Positions 13,447 to 23,349 of a DNA stretch of 64,000 nt are shown piece by piece. Position numbers and translations under genes: made by a program. The notes beneath the pieces are model-generated. The model saw only the letters and a list, made by a program, of their open reading frames with translations. It was not told the DNA's origin and ran no database searches. Source of the stretch: Ziziphus jujuba (lineage: Eukaryota > Streptophyta > Magnoliopsida > Rosales > Rhamnaceae); assembly GCF_031755915.1 (NCBI RefSeq), contig NC_083385.1:15273001-15337000 (forward strand). The letters run 5' to 3'. How positions within the stretch are numbered: the first letter of the stretch is position 1; each line of letters begins with the position of its first letter.

Positions 13447-13722
13447 ATGGAGCACAAACAAAAGAGGAAGAAAAAGTTAGAGAGAATGGCGAAACAGCTA
13501 CCGGAGAGTTCTTTAGGAAGAAGGACTAGTGGAGGAAGCATCCTAGGCTCAGCAATAAGCTTCACCATGCCCTTCTTGGTCGTGGCCCTCGGAGTCGCCA
13601 CCTTTGACGTCTACCTGGTCGGTAAGCAAGTCTACAACAAACTTCTTGCTGCTTCCTGCTCCTCTGCTTCTTCTTCTTCTCACCACTCTTCCCATTCCTC
13701 TACTTCTCATTCAGACAACTAA
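13447..13722 (+). CDS. small predicted membrane protein, unidentified (91 aa)
   Basis: I do not recognise this gene. The frame is either 91 aa from 13447 or 78 aa from the second ATG at 13489, which begins MAKQLPESS. It has a lysine/arginine-rich N-terminus, one hydrophobic stretch long enough for a membrane span (around MPFLVVALGVATFDVYLV), then a tyrosine-containing juxtamembrane segment and a Ser/His-rich C-terminus. A GC-richer, codon-like texture distinguishes it from its AT-rich surroundings. The only neighbour sharing its direction is the GatB pseudogene about 0.85 kb downstream. A possible GT donor inside GGTAAGCAAG near 13621 means the real product could be spliced. Function unknown. 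Confidence 0.45.
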   Translation: MEHKQKRKKKLERMAKQLPESSLGRRTSGGSILGSAISFTMPFLVVALGVATFDVYLVGKQVYNKLLAASCSSASSSSHHSSHSSTSHSDN

Positions 13723-14574
13723 AACAACAACCTCATCCAATTTTCATTTTGCTTTCTCAATTATTATTATTATTATTATTTTTTATTTTATTTTATTTTT
13801 TTTTTGTTTCTTTCCCATTTGGATCCTAAATGGAATTAGAAGCGGTTATTAAAATTTTACTTTTCCCATATTTTCTCAGCAACTAAGTGTACCATTTAAG
13901 AGATCAAATTCATCAGCACCGTCGCCGATTTTTGGTGCACGCTCCGAATTCGAATCTACGAGACTGAAAATGATGCTGAATTTTGTAAAATCTCTCACTG
14001 ACCAATGAGTTACAGAAGGTAATCTTTATATTTGGTAAGATTTGCATTTCAAGCAGTTTTTTTAGTTTATATCTTTTCTATGATCACAGTTCAATAGTCA
14101 ATTAGTCATCGCCTTTCCATGTTTAATGCTGTATGATGAAAAGAATATCATTCTATAGTGTACAACTCATTATGGTTCATCTTTTCTAATGCTATGTTTG
14201 AAGAAAGAATGGAACAGCTTTTATATCACTTTTTAATTCTTTTCCTTCTAAAAATATATGTCAATTCTCAATACAATATTATGCATCCATGGTCCTTTTA
14301 TAGCCAAACGCATTTAACTAAATGATTATGAGTCGATAACCCTTAGCAGGACATTTTAAGCCTATTGGAATCTCATGACATCTATTCCAGTGTTGACTTA
14401 TTTCATGAATATCGATCCTATAATACTGTGCTTTTAAGCATTCACTTGAATCTGACTCCAAAGAGACATCCAAGCGTATACCTTGATATTCAAATAATAA
14501 CTGCATTATAATGTTTCAATAGCATGTTCTTTGCATAATGGTCTGAAATGGGCTGTTGATGAATGAATGTTTAG

Positions 14575-15344
14575 GTTGCAAAATATTTTGATGCTACCAT
14601 TGAAAAGGGAGCAGATGTGAAATCGGCTACCAACTGGATTATGGGTGATATTGCTGCCTATATGAAAAATGAAAAGTTGACTATTGATGAGATTAAGCTG
14701 ACGCCTTAGGAGTTGGCTGAGTTGATAGCTTCAATACAAGCTGGTATTATTAGTGGGAAAATTGGAAAAGAGGTAGACATTTGCTTGTTAAATGCTTACA
14801 ATATATACAATATGCTATCTCCATATTCTCAATTGTTTCATTGAATTGAATATTGTATCTGCAGCGTTTGGAAGTGGTTGGTTCACTAGTATATACTTTC
14901 CCCAAATCCTTTCTATCTTTTTGTTTCTTATTGGACTTAAAAAGCTAGCTGTAGTCTTTAATAATTTATCATTATAAAAATTTTCTATCTATCTGTTCGT
15001 GCAGTATAAGCACTGAGGATTTATCAAAATAGTAACACTACCCAAGTCATTTGATGCTAGTACTATGTAAATGGGCCACTCAGACATTTGTTAATGGGTG
15101 CTCTGTTTGAAAAATGTCTTTCTGGGGTGTACTACTATTTTAGTTCATTTACAGATAGGAAGAAAGAAAGCCCTTAATTTTTTTTTTTATTTTTTTTGCT
15201 ATGGCAGATAATTTTGTCCTTTTTGACAGCTTATGATTCTGTTTATTTCTAAATTTATCCCTGAATGATTTGTAGATATTGTTTAAGCTATTGGTCAAAG
15301 GTGGAACTGTCAAGGGACTCATAGAAGAAAAGGATTTGGTTCAG
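14575..15344 (+). pseudogene. gatB: GatB (Glu-tRNA(Gln) amidotransferase subunit B) exon remnants
   Basis: Two exon-like blocks match the C-terminal (YqeY-like/GatB_Yqey) part of organellar GatB, which acts in the transamidation route to Gln-tRNA(Gln) in plastids and mitochondria. Exon A, 14575-14772, begins [18 protein letters not shown] and contains an in-frame TAG at 14707-14709 shortly before ELAELIASIQAG. Exon B, 15276-15344, reads ILFKLLVKGGTVKGL...EEKDLVQ. Exon A is flanked by AG and GT; exon B is followed by GCAAGT, a possible GC donor. Neither the upstream catalytic domain nor the last exon was found. With the nonsense codon this is best read as a segmental (intron-containing) gene fragment, not a processed copy. 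Confidence 0.85.
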
Positions 15345-17110
15345 GCAAGTTATTCAAATCAGCTTTTGACATAAATTTAGGTTGTGCAATTGCTCATATA
15401 CATTTAACATTCATATATTCTATTTGTAATATTGCTCCACATTAGTGCATTTGTTAGATCTATGTAAGATTTAGGTAAAATTGTGGTTTGCTCTTTACCA
15501 TTGACCATTAACATCTAAAGCATGTGATGTTTGAGGTTCTTTATTTGCTGCCAGTTGTCTTTTATTTGTGGTTTTGTGATTGTAATCTTTAGACTTATTT
15601 GTGTACTTCTTAACCTATGGTTGCTGGCAATGAGTATATTTTTTTATTATGTTAATTGAAAAGCTAATTGATTAAGAGTAAGTAACTTAAGACAATAAAA
15701 GGCGGCAGCTAGATTTTAGATCACAAGCTTGAGAAATAGTAAAAATGATGTCTTCATCTGTAACCTAAGTAATTTATCCAACCATATGCTGTTCATGTAC
15801 ATGAAGAATGCGTAAATATTTTAAACTTAAAAGAATGTTTTAAGTTAGCTAAATGATTATCATCTAGTGGTTCGGATATCTTGATAAGTTTCAAACTATG
15901 ATCTAAAAGCCAGAAGATAGGATGGGGTTTATGTTTGTTAAATTTGAATAAAAGAAGACAACATGATTCAACTTCGAAATCAAAATGTCTAAGTTTGTGA
16001 GTTTGTTTGAATTTTGTAAACTAAAAAGTAACTGCAAGTTAAAAGTGGCTTGTAAAATTCCAATGAAATTATAGGGTCACTAAAGTGACTTGAATCACTT
16101 TCTTGAGAAAGTGGCACATACTTCCTACTATGGTTCTATTTTGTCATACATAACTATATAAAGATTGGAAAGACTTGATGTCCTGTGGTGAAAACTGCTA
16201 AACATGGTTATTAGGCCGTAAAAGTAAATGAAATGCGGCATCAAATAAACATCTGGACTTAATGACGGTTGTCATACTTCTTACTTTGTTTTCTTTTATA
16301 TGATTTACTTTTGTCATCTGCATTATCTTGTTGCTCGCAGAGTTGGTAATATTCATGAGAATGTTTTGCTTGTTTTTCCCCCAAGAAAATTGAATAAGCT
16401 CCCATATACCAATTAAAGAATAGAAAACTTCAATAAGCACCCTGTATTTGAGAACTACCCCTAGTCAAATAATTTCACCAATTCTTGCCAATATATTCAT
16501 TTAACTTTAACTCGAACACACCATATATAGTTAGTTTAATAGTTATGCTTCCTGAAGGAAAAAAAGGTTTATAATATAAATAGATGCTATGGTAATCATT
16601 ATTAATGTCTTTTTAACTGGCATTTTAATTTAAATTTTATCAAGTTGCCTACAATTTATTGGGTTATGACTTGTCCTTTGACTTTAATTTAGAAGCCAAT
16701 TTTATTCTTCATTTCTAAGTTTGCCAGCTGAAAATTTTTCTCATCCTTTGTTGTATTATCATGCTAATATGCTGTTCTTGGGCCATATGGAGCTTATTCT
16801 TGCAAAATATATTGTAGTAAAATATCGTACTTCATTTAAGCAGTTCAAATATATTCGTGATTCTAGCAAATTCTTTATTTGATTTTGCAGATGGATGCTT
16901 AGGAGAAGGAAAGGAGCATGGACTTGTAATTCCATAGTCACCTTGTTGGTTTGTTCTTTTAGCAATAAGCTTTTAATTGCCAAGAGACTCGAAGAACTTT
17001 AAGCTTGTGAATTTATAATGTATTTAAATATACTATTGCTATTTACTCTATGTCTTGCAATTTGTGGCTCAATACATTATGGTAATTGATCTTGGTATCA
17101 ATGTGAAAAT
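15345..17110. other. AT-rich stretch downstream of GatB remnant, no gene seen
   Basis: I looked for the missing last exon of GatB, with its conserved Asn-Pro-Lys-Gln-type motif, and did not find it. Only short open frames without recognisable domains are present. Confidence 0.5.
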
Positions 17111-17119
17111 AGGAATGGC

Positions 17120-18560
17120 TATTACTGCCCAATGGTAATTACCTATGCATCGTCGGTAATTGACATTTGTCCACCGTCATAAAAAAATCACCACAATTCC
17201 ATCCAACAACTTCAATCGTGTGTGTTTCCACCAAGAACATGCTAAATCTAGCTTTATTAATGATAACTATTGATAAAGTAAGAGAAAAAATTATATTAAT
17301 AAGTGAAAACATTCAATTTGTAGTTGTTGGCAAAATTACCATAGGTTTCATCGGTAATTATCGAAATTCCTATGGCTATCACATTTTACCAATTGTTTGG
17401 CCCCCATAAGTCTCCTAATGTGTGTTAAATGCAACAACATGCAAAATATACATTCTTCAATGATCCTAAGGAGAAAAAATCCCAGAAGTTTTGAAAAATA
17501 TTCTCAAATTGGCACAAAAATTTGATTACCGTAGGAACTTTGGTAATTACCGATGAAACCTATAGTAATCAATTTGTAGTTGCTGGAAAAATTATCGTAG
17601 GTTTCATCGGTAATTATCGAAACATCTATGGTTATCACATTTTACCAATTTTTTGGCCCCCATAAGTCCCCTAATGTGTGTTAAATGTAATAACATGCAA
17701 AATATATATTTTTCAATGATCCTAAAGAGAAAAAACTCCAAAAGTTCTGAAAAAGTTCTCAAATTGGCAAAAAAAATTTATTACCTTCGGGCCTTCGGTA
17801 ATAACCGATGCAATCAATGGTAATCAATTTGTCCTTGCTTAAAAAATTACCGTAGGTTTCATTAGTAATTACCGAAACTCTTGTGGTAATCACATTTTAC
17901 CAATTTGATTACCGTAGGACATTCGGTAATTACTGATGCAACCTATGGTAATATTATGTGATTACCACAGGAGTTTCGGTAATTACTGATGATACCTATG
18001 GTAATTTTTTCAGCAAAGATAAATTGATTACCGTAAGTTGCATCGGTAATTACCGAAAGCCCGATGCTAATAAAATTTTTTGGGCAATTTGATAACTTTT
18101 TTCGAACTTTTGAGGTTTTTTCTCTTTAGGATCTTTAAAAAATGTATATTTTGCATGTTGTTATATTTAACACACTTTAAGGGACTTGTGGGGGCAAAAA
18201 AATTGATAAAATGTGATAACCATAGGGGTTTCGATAATTACCGATGAAACCTACGGAAATTTTTCCAGCAACTACAAATTGATTACCGTAGGTTTCATCG
18301 GTAATTACCGAAGGCCCTACAGTAATCAAATTTTTTTGCCAATTTGAAAACTTTTTCTGAACTTTTAAGGTTTTTTCTGTTTAGGGTCATTGATGAATGT
18401 ATATTTTGCATGTTGTTGCCGGAAACATATATTAGCGGACTCTTTGGAGTCAAAAAATATATGAATTGATGTTACCGAAAGTGTATCGGTAATTACTGAT
18501 GGACCTGTCGGCATCGGGAAGTACAATGCACCATCGGTAATCATGTTTGTTTGAATTTTT
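17120..18560. repeat. inverted-repeat array of GGTAATTACCGA units
   Basis: The palindromic core GGTAATTACCGA, usually followed by TGAAACCTA(T/C)GGTAAT, recurs many times in both orientations. A longer unit lies outside it: the segment around 17380-17520 (CCCCATAAGTC...TGCAAAATATAC...GAGAAAAAA) returns as its reverse complement around 18095-18200. The whole block can therefore fold into a very large hairpin. Isolated units occur again near 21800-21900 inside the adjacent Ulp1/DUF1985 gene. This ties the array to that transposon, probably as its subterminal repeat region. Confidence 0.8.
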
Positions 18561-18869
18561 ATCACTACCGAGGGTCTTATTTTCTCTTATTTTGTCGATG
18601 ATTATCATTAGTAAAGCTAGATTCAGCATATTAAGATAACATTAATATAGGATGCCATAACATTAAACATACGATCTACATTGAAAATTTATTAACATAC
18701 AACTCAACAGCATATTTTTTCCTAAACTAACTAATATCTTCCAGGCCAAATAAAAGGTTCCCCTTACTGCTTCTGTGCTCAATAAATTTCAAAGCGAAGA
18801 TGCCACAATCACCCCTGCAGAATAGCATTAATGAAAACCAACCATGTGTATTTCTACACGTAAGCACAA

Positions 18870-21800
18870 TTAAACAGCAGCAATAGAAGTGGTTGGAAAT
18901 GACAACACATTTATACCCATTATCTTGGCGGGGTGCATCTTTATGATGGTTATCGTAAATGGATCTAAAGTGGGAAGCACGTCCGGATTCTTATCGTAAT
19001 ATCCCCCATCCCTCAATAAGTAAGGCAGCATAAACCTAAGGCAATTTGCATTTTCCAGCTCTTTAGTCTGGACATATTTACTTTCCATATTTGGATCATA
19101 CAAATCAATATGCCGAGCCTTTAAATCCACACATGCTGCCAACCAATGGACGCCTCCATTGTTGACAAGGATATACACCTGAAAATTAGCACGTAACCTC
19201 ATTATCCACAAATTGGGAAACTTAATCAGCATTTTTTTAAATATATGTATAGACTTACATAATCGCATCTCCACCACGGCATGCTAAGTTTGGGTGACTT
19301 CCCACGCACATAGCTTCGAGGTGTGGAATCACATGAATATGTGCTTTGAGATGCCTTTCATTTGGGATAACACCCTTTAATGGATGACTGCCAAATTGAT
19401 TACCGTAGATACAATATAAAATGTTATCAATATAACATTAAGCAATATAGTAACATTAAGCAACACAGTAACATCCCATTATCTTACCGAAAATAACGTG
19501 TCTAATATGGCATAGTTGTGGGTAAACATCTTCTCATTCTCAAACCTCCTTTTTCTTATGAAATACAAAATAGTGTCAATATGCTGCAAAAAACATTGAA
19601 GGAAATAAAAAACAAGTGTGAGATGATTAAACATCATTCCAAACGTATGAACACAATGAATTTACATGAAAGTAAAGTATATAACTTACATCGGAAGCCA
19701 ACCATCCTGCAGGGGTAAGCAGCTCAGCAAAAGATTCCTCTCCCACCGTCATATAAGATGTACACACGGTTGCTCCGTTCGATGCCACCCTATACCACTC
19801 ATCGAACACCCTCTCCGTCGATGCATCAATAGGTCGATTAAGATTCAATTTGACCTTTTTTTTACACGGGTCGGTATAAGGAGAGATAACATGATATGAC
19901 TGGTGGTAAACTCTACCGAATCGGCTTTTATCACCAACTTTATGCGTCCAAACCTTCACTTTACTCTCAGCTGATTGGTCATGATGTGGACTATTAGCTA
20001 AAGCACTGATATCCCACCCCAAATGCAAAGGCCGATGTGGTACCAAAGCCCACGAATCCTCCACATAGGGTCCTCTAGGTAAGATAGGCTCAAACGGCAT
20101 TGTACAATCCTCATCCTCCTTCCTACCACTAGAACCATCTATGGGTGCATCAAATTCTTCGGCTTACTCTCCAAATGACGGTGACAAAAGGGATGATGGT
20201 CGCACCGAAGATGGCGATGAATGGGTGTGCATATGATGTTTGGCCTACAAAATACAATGGTTATTTTGCAGTTCCCAAAAACTAACAACAAATAATTGCT
20301 GAATTACAATATATAATTTAATAATCCTGAAACCCTAAAATATACTAAGTTGTCTAAATGATACCTGATGTTTTTTTTGGTCAATAACAGAACTAAGCAT
20401 CTTCCTTAATGATGCCATCTCTTTCTCTAATTCATCATAGTTTGCCTCCAAGCAAGCAATCTAATCAATATCAATATCCAAAACATAAGTCAATATATAT
20501 TAGTACAACATATGAAATACAAATTTGCTGCAAGTAACAATTGCATACCCTGACATTAGCATCTGAAGGGACACTAGAATGCTCCTCAACTTTGGACGCA
20601 TCTTTAGCACCAACGATGGCTATCGGTGCTACAAGTGGCGGTGCCGTATAGCGAACTTCATGTATGTTCACTGTTATTGTTCGCCAATAATCCATAGTCT
20701 TCTCCTTATCGGTAGCGTCTAACCTTCAATATGCAACATACTAGGTGAAATGAAGAAAGGAAAAAAAGGTAAATTTGCAAATTGGACGTTGGTAATGTAA
20801 CTTGAATGTAGTCGTACCATGTAATCTATATAAATTTGCCTTACATTCCTATTTGAGGTGACCCAATAATGGACAGAGAAATGGTTTGGTTGACTTGTAG
20901 CATGCCATCTAAGGATCCTCAGGCAATGGGTTTCCCACCGCTCGCCAAAATGGTTACCAAAATCAGGGATTGCTTCAAAACTCCACACCTACAAAATATA
21001 AATTATAGGTTATTAAATATAATTTTTAAGTAAACGCTGCATGTATTAAATATATTACTGTACCTGAAACGCCAATGGAAAAACGGTTAGGTCATACGAC
21101 TGTGATTTATTCTTTACTGCACGTCCTCTATGCTGGAATACATTGTGTAATGAGTCAATCGTCTTCTTGTAGCTCAGAATGCCCCAATGGTAGGAAATAT
21201 AGTAACGCAATTCTTACAGCATCCCAATCATCCACAAAATGTATACCGTTGAATATTCGTTCCAGTTCGGGTGGTTTCAAGTCAATCCTGTCTTCTAGCA
21301 ACCTCATGCGCAGCTCCTTTCCTTTGGAAATTTTCATATCATACATGGAAGGGTACCTACAAAACTTTAAGCCACTAATGAGTGCGAATTCCCACTTCTT
21401 AAACAGCACTTCAGATCCGCCGAAGTTAAACTCTAGTACTTCTGGATCATTGGACATAACTCGTCTGCAAAGCAGGTGATGCACTAGATGACCAGAGAAC
21501 CTGAGGTTCTTCACGTCAAGTAAGTGTCCAAAACATGTTTGTCTATACTTTTCCAGCTACTCACTTGTGAGGACACTTGTAATTACTTTGTTTGCTTCTA
21601 TTGGATTCCCGAATGAATGTGCCCTAACTTTAAATATATCGGCATCCTGAAAGATCCATTCCTTTGGAGCGTCGATGGCCTGCAAAATGAATTACATAAA
21701 TGGAATGCAAGTCAACTATTTAATCATACCCTATTTTCCACCCTAACTTGATCATAATAATTTTCAACCAAATCTTAAGACATATGGATTCACATTTTTG

Positions 21801-22184
21801 CACCAGTGGTAATTACCGATGAAACCATCTGTAATCAACCTACAATGAACTAAAAAAAATCCTAATGGCCTATCGGCAATTACTGATGGCCATCGGGTGA
21901 AGTTTTTCTCGAGTATTCACATTTATGAATAAATATTGACAGATGTCTTATCTCTTACTGCACCAAACTACATAAATGAATATAAAACTTACCATCTCAG
22001 ATGGGGGAGAGGAGAGTGGAACGTGCCCTGGAAGTTTGGTGCTTTTCATCTCAGCTTTGGATTGCTGCTTAGTAGTTCGTCGACGCTTAGAGTCGGGTGT
22101 TGATGTGCTACCACCGCATCTCTTACTTTGCGCCTTCTTACCTCTCTTTTTCAATTGAGCTCGCAAGTTCCTCTTTGGTGCCAT
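18870..22184 (-). pseudogene. transposon-borne DUF1985 / Ulp1-like (C48) protease gene, broken
   Basis: Read right to left, a multi-exon gene starts with a Lys/Arg-rich N-terminus (MAPKRNLRAQLKKRGKKAQ, 22184). It continues through a DUF1985-like domain (21514-21155: LRFSGHLVHHLLCRR...EFALISGLKF). Next come a segment with VWSFEAIPDFGNHFGERW (about 20985-20820), a linker (20100-19700, ending in AELLTPAGWLASD), and a C48 cysteine-protease domain (19277-18870). His is in GGVHWLAACVDL and Asp in DLYDP. The Gln and Cys motif (PRQDNGYKC) is present only in a neighbouring frame near 18915-18945, so a frameshift separates it from the His/Asp half. DUF1985-Ulp1 genes are typical cargo of plant Mutator- and CACTA-type elements. 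No transposase was recognised here. Confidence 0.75.
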
Positions 22185-22487
22185 TATAAAGTACAACCTA
22201 TAAATGTACTTTGACAACATTAATAAATTTTTATCTACCTTTGACCAGATTGTCAACTATGTATACATATATAAATAACCGCAATCCTCAATTTCATATG
22301 CTCTCTTCCTAAGGATATTGCATATGTCATCTACAAAACATTTACTGTATAGCAGTGTGTTTACTTCTAACTCTTTCCATCTTCTTCTTATTCTTCTTTT
22401 TTTTTTTTTTCTTTTTTGGGGATAAAGTGTTTGCGTGTTTGCTTCTAGCTAACCATGTACCTAAAATTTTATGCATCAATCTTCTCC

Positions 22488-22535
<48 letters not shown>

Positions 22536-22777
22536 CTATAGCTTTAGAAAGAACTAACAATTAACAACAAGTACTAACTCTGGAAATCTTAACTTCAAAT
22601 CTAATTAATCATAAAATATTTTTCTCTTATCTCCAGGTACTGATTTTCAGTAATAAATTACCCTAGCAAAAAGGAAAAAGAAAAAACTTAAAAGAAAAAA
22701 AACGTTTAAAAAGCAACTAAGATTTCTAATGTAGCTATAGTCTAAAGTGGGGTTTTAATAGAGCAACCCACAATTGT
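22185..22777. other. spacer between Ulp1 element and solo LTR; microsatellites
   Basis: Contains a poly(T) run (22397-22417), a (CT)n-(TA)n compound microsatellite (about 22484-22535) and otherwise AT-rich DNA. No gene seen. The true right end of the Ulp1/DUF1985 element may fall here, but no clear terminal inverted repeat was identified. Confidence 0.5.
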
Positions 22778-22817
22778 TGTAACACCCCGTCCCGAATCGC
22801 ACCGGAATCCGTGCACG

Positions 22818-22899
22818 TTGACCGAGGTTGACTGTTGACCGTTGACCGAAGGGGTCAAAAGTTGACTTTTTGACTCGGTGGGAATTTCGAGTTGACCAG
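22818..22899. promoter_or_regulatory. W-box (TTGACC/T) cluster in solo LTR 1
   Basis: Eight TTGAC(C/T) hexamers, counting one in reverse orientation (GGTCAA), fall within about 80 bp right after the LTR 5' end. TTGAC(C/T) is the core site of plant WRKY factors. The cluster is retained with at least six hexamers in the second LTR (50521-50599). This suggests the LTR promoter was selected for stress-type WRKY control. Binding is not shown by sequence alone. Confidence 0.55.
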
Positions 22900-23285
22900 G
22901 GTACCGTGGCGAAGTGCATGACGCCCTGAGTTCGTAGACTAGTAGCACGTCGAAAACGGAGCTACGGTTTGAAAGTTATGGGCAAAACAAGTTGAAGTGT
23001 AAACTGTCTAAAAGGTGCCGGGAGTTGACTTTTTCTTGTGATGTAATTGTGAGTTGACTCTTGTATGGTTGTAAAGTACTCGTCGATACGAGTTCATAGA
23101 CTAGCGGCACGCTTAAATCGGACATGTGGTTAAAAAGTTATGGACGTTTGAAGTTTACCGGATACCGTATTATTTTAATGTTTTTTTTGAGTCGGTGAAC
23201 AGTGAAATGCCACGTGTCAGCTTCTGATTGGTCCACGTGGCATGAACAGTGCACGCAGGGTTTTAATTTTGAAAAAACTCTCGGG

Positions 23286-23349
23286 GAAGAGAGAGAAAGA
23301 GAGAGAAGAGAGAGAAAGAGAGAGAGGAGAGAGAAAGAGAGAGAGAGAG
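23286..23349. repeat. (GA)n microsatellite within solo LTR 1
   Basis: An imperfect GA/GAAA purine run of about 64 bp. It creates artefactual Arg/Glu-rich open frames on the plus strand and Leu/Ser-rich frames on the minus strand. Confidence 0.9.

Noticed and set aside
17120..18560. CRISPR-like regularly spaced repeats
   Set aside because: Repeats occur in both orientations with variable, related spacers, in a plant nuclear context beside a transposon gene. Subterminal transposon repeats explain them.
22355..22564. Small open frames over poly(T) and CT/TA repeats
   Set aside because: Produced by homopolymer and dinucleotide runs; no coding signal.
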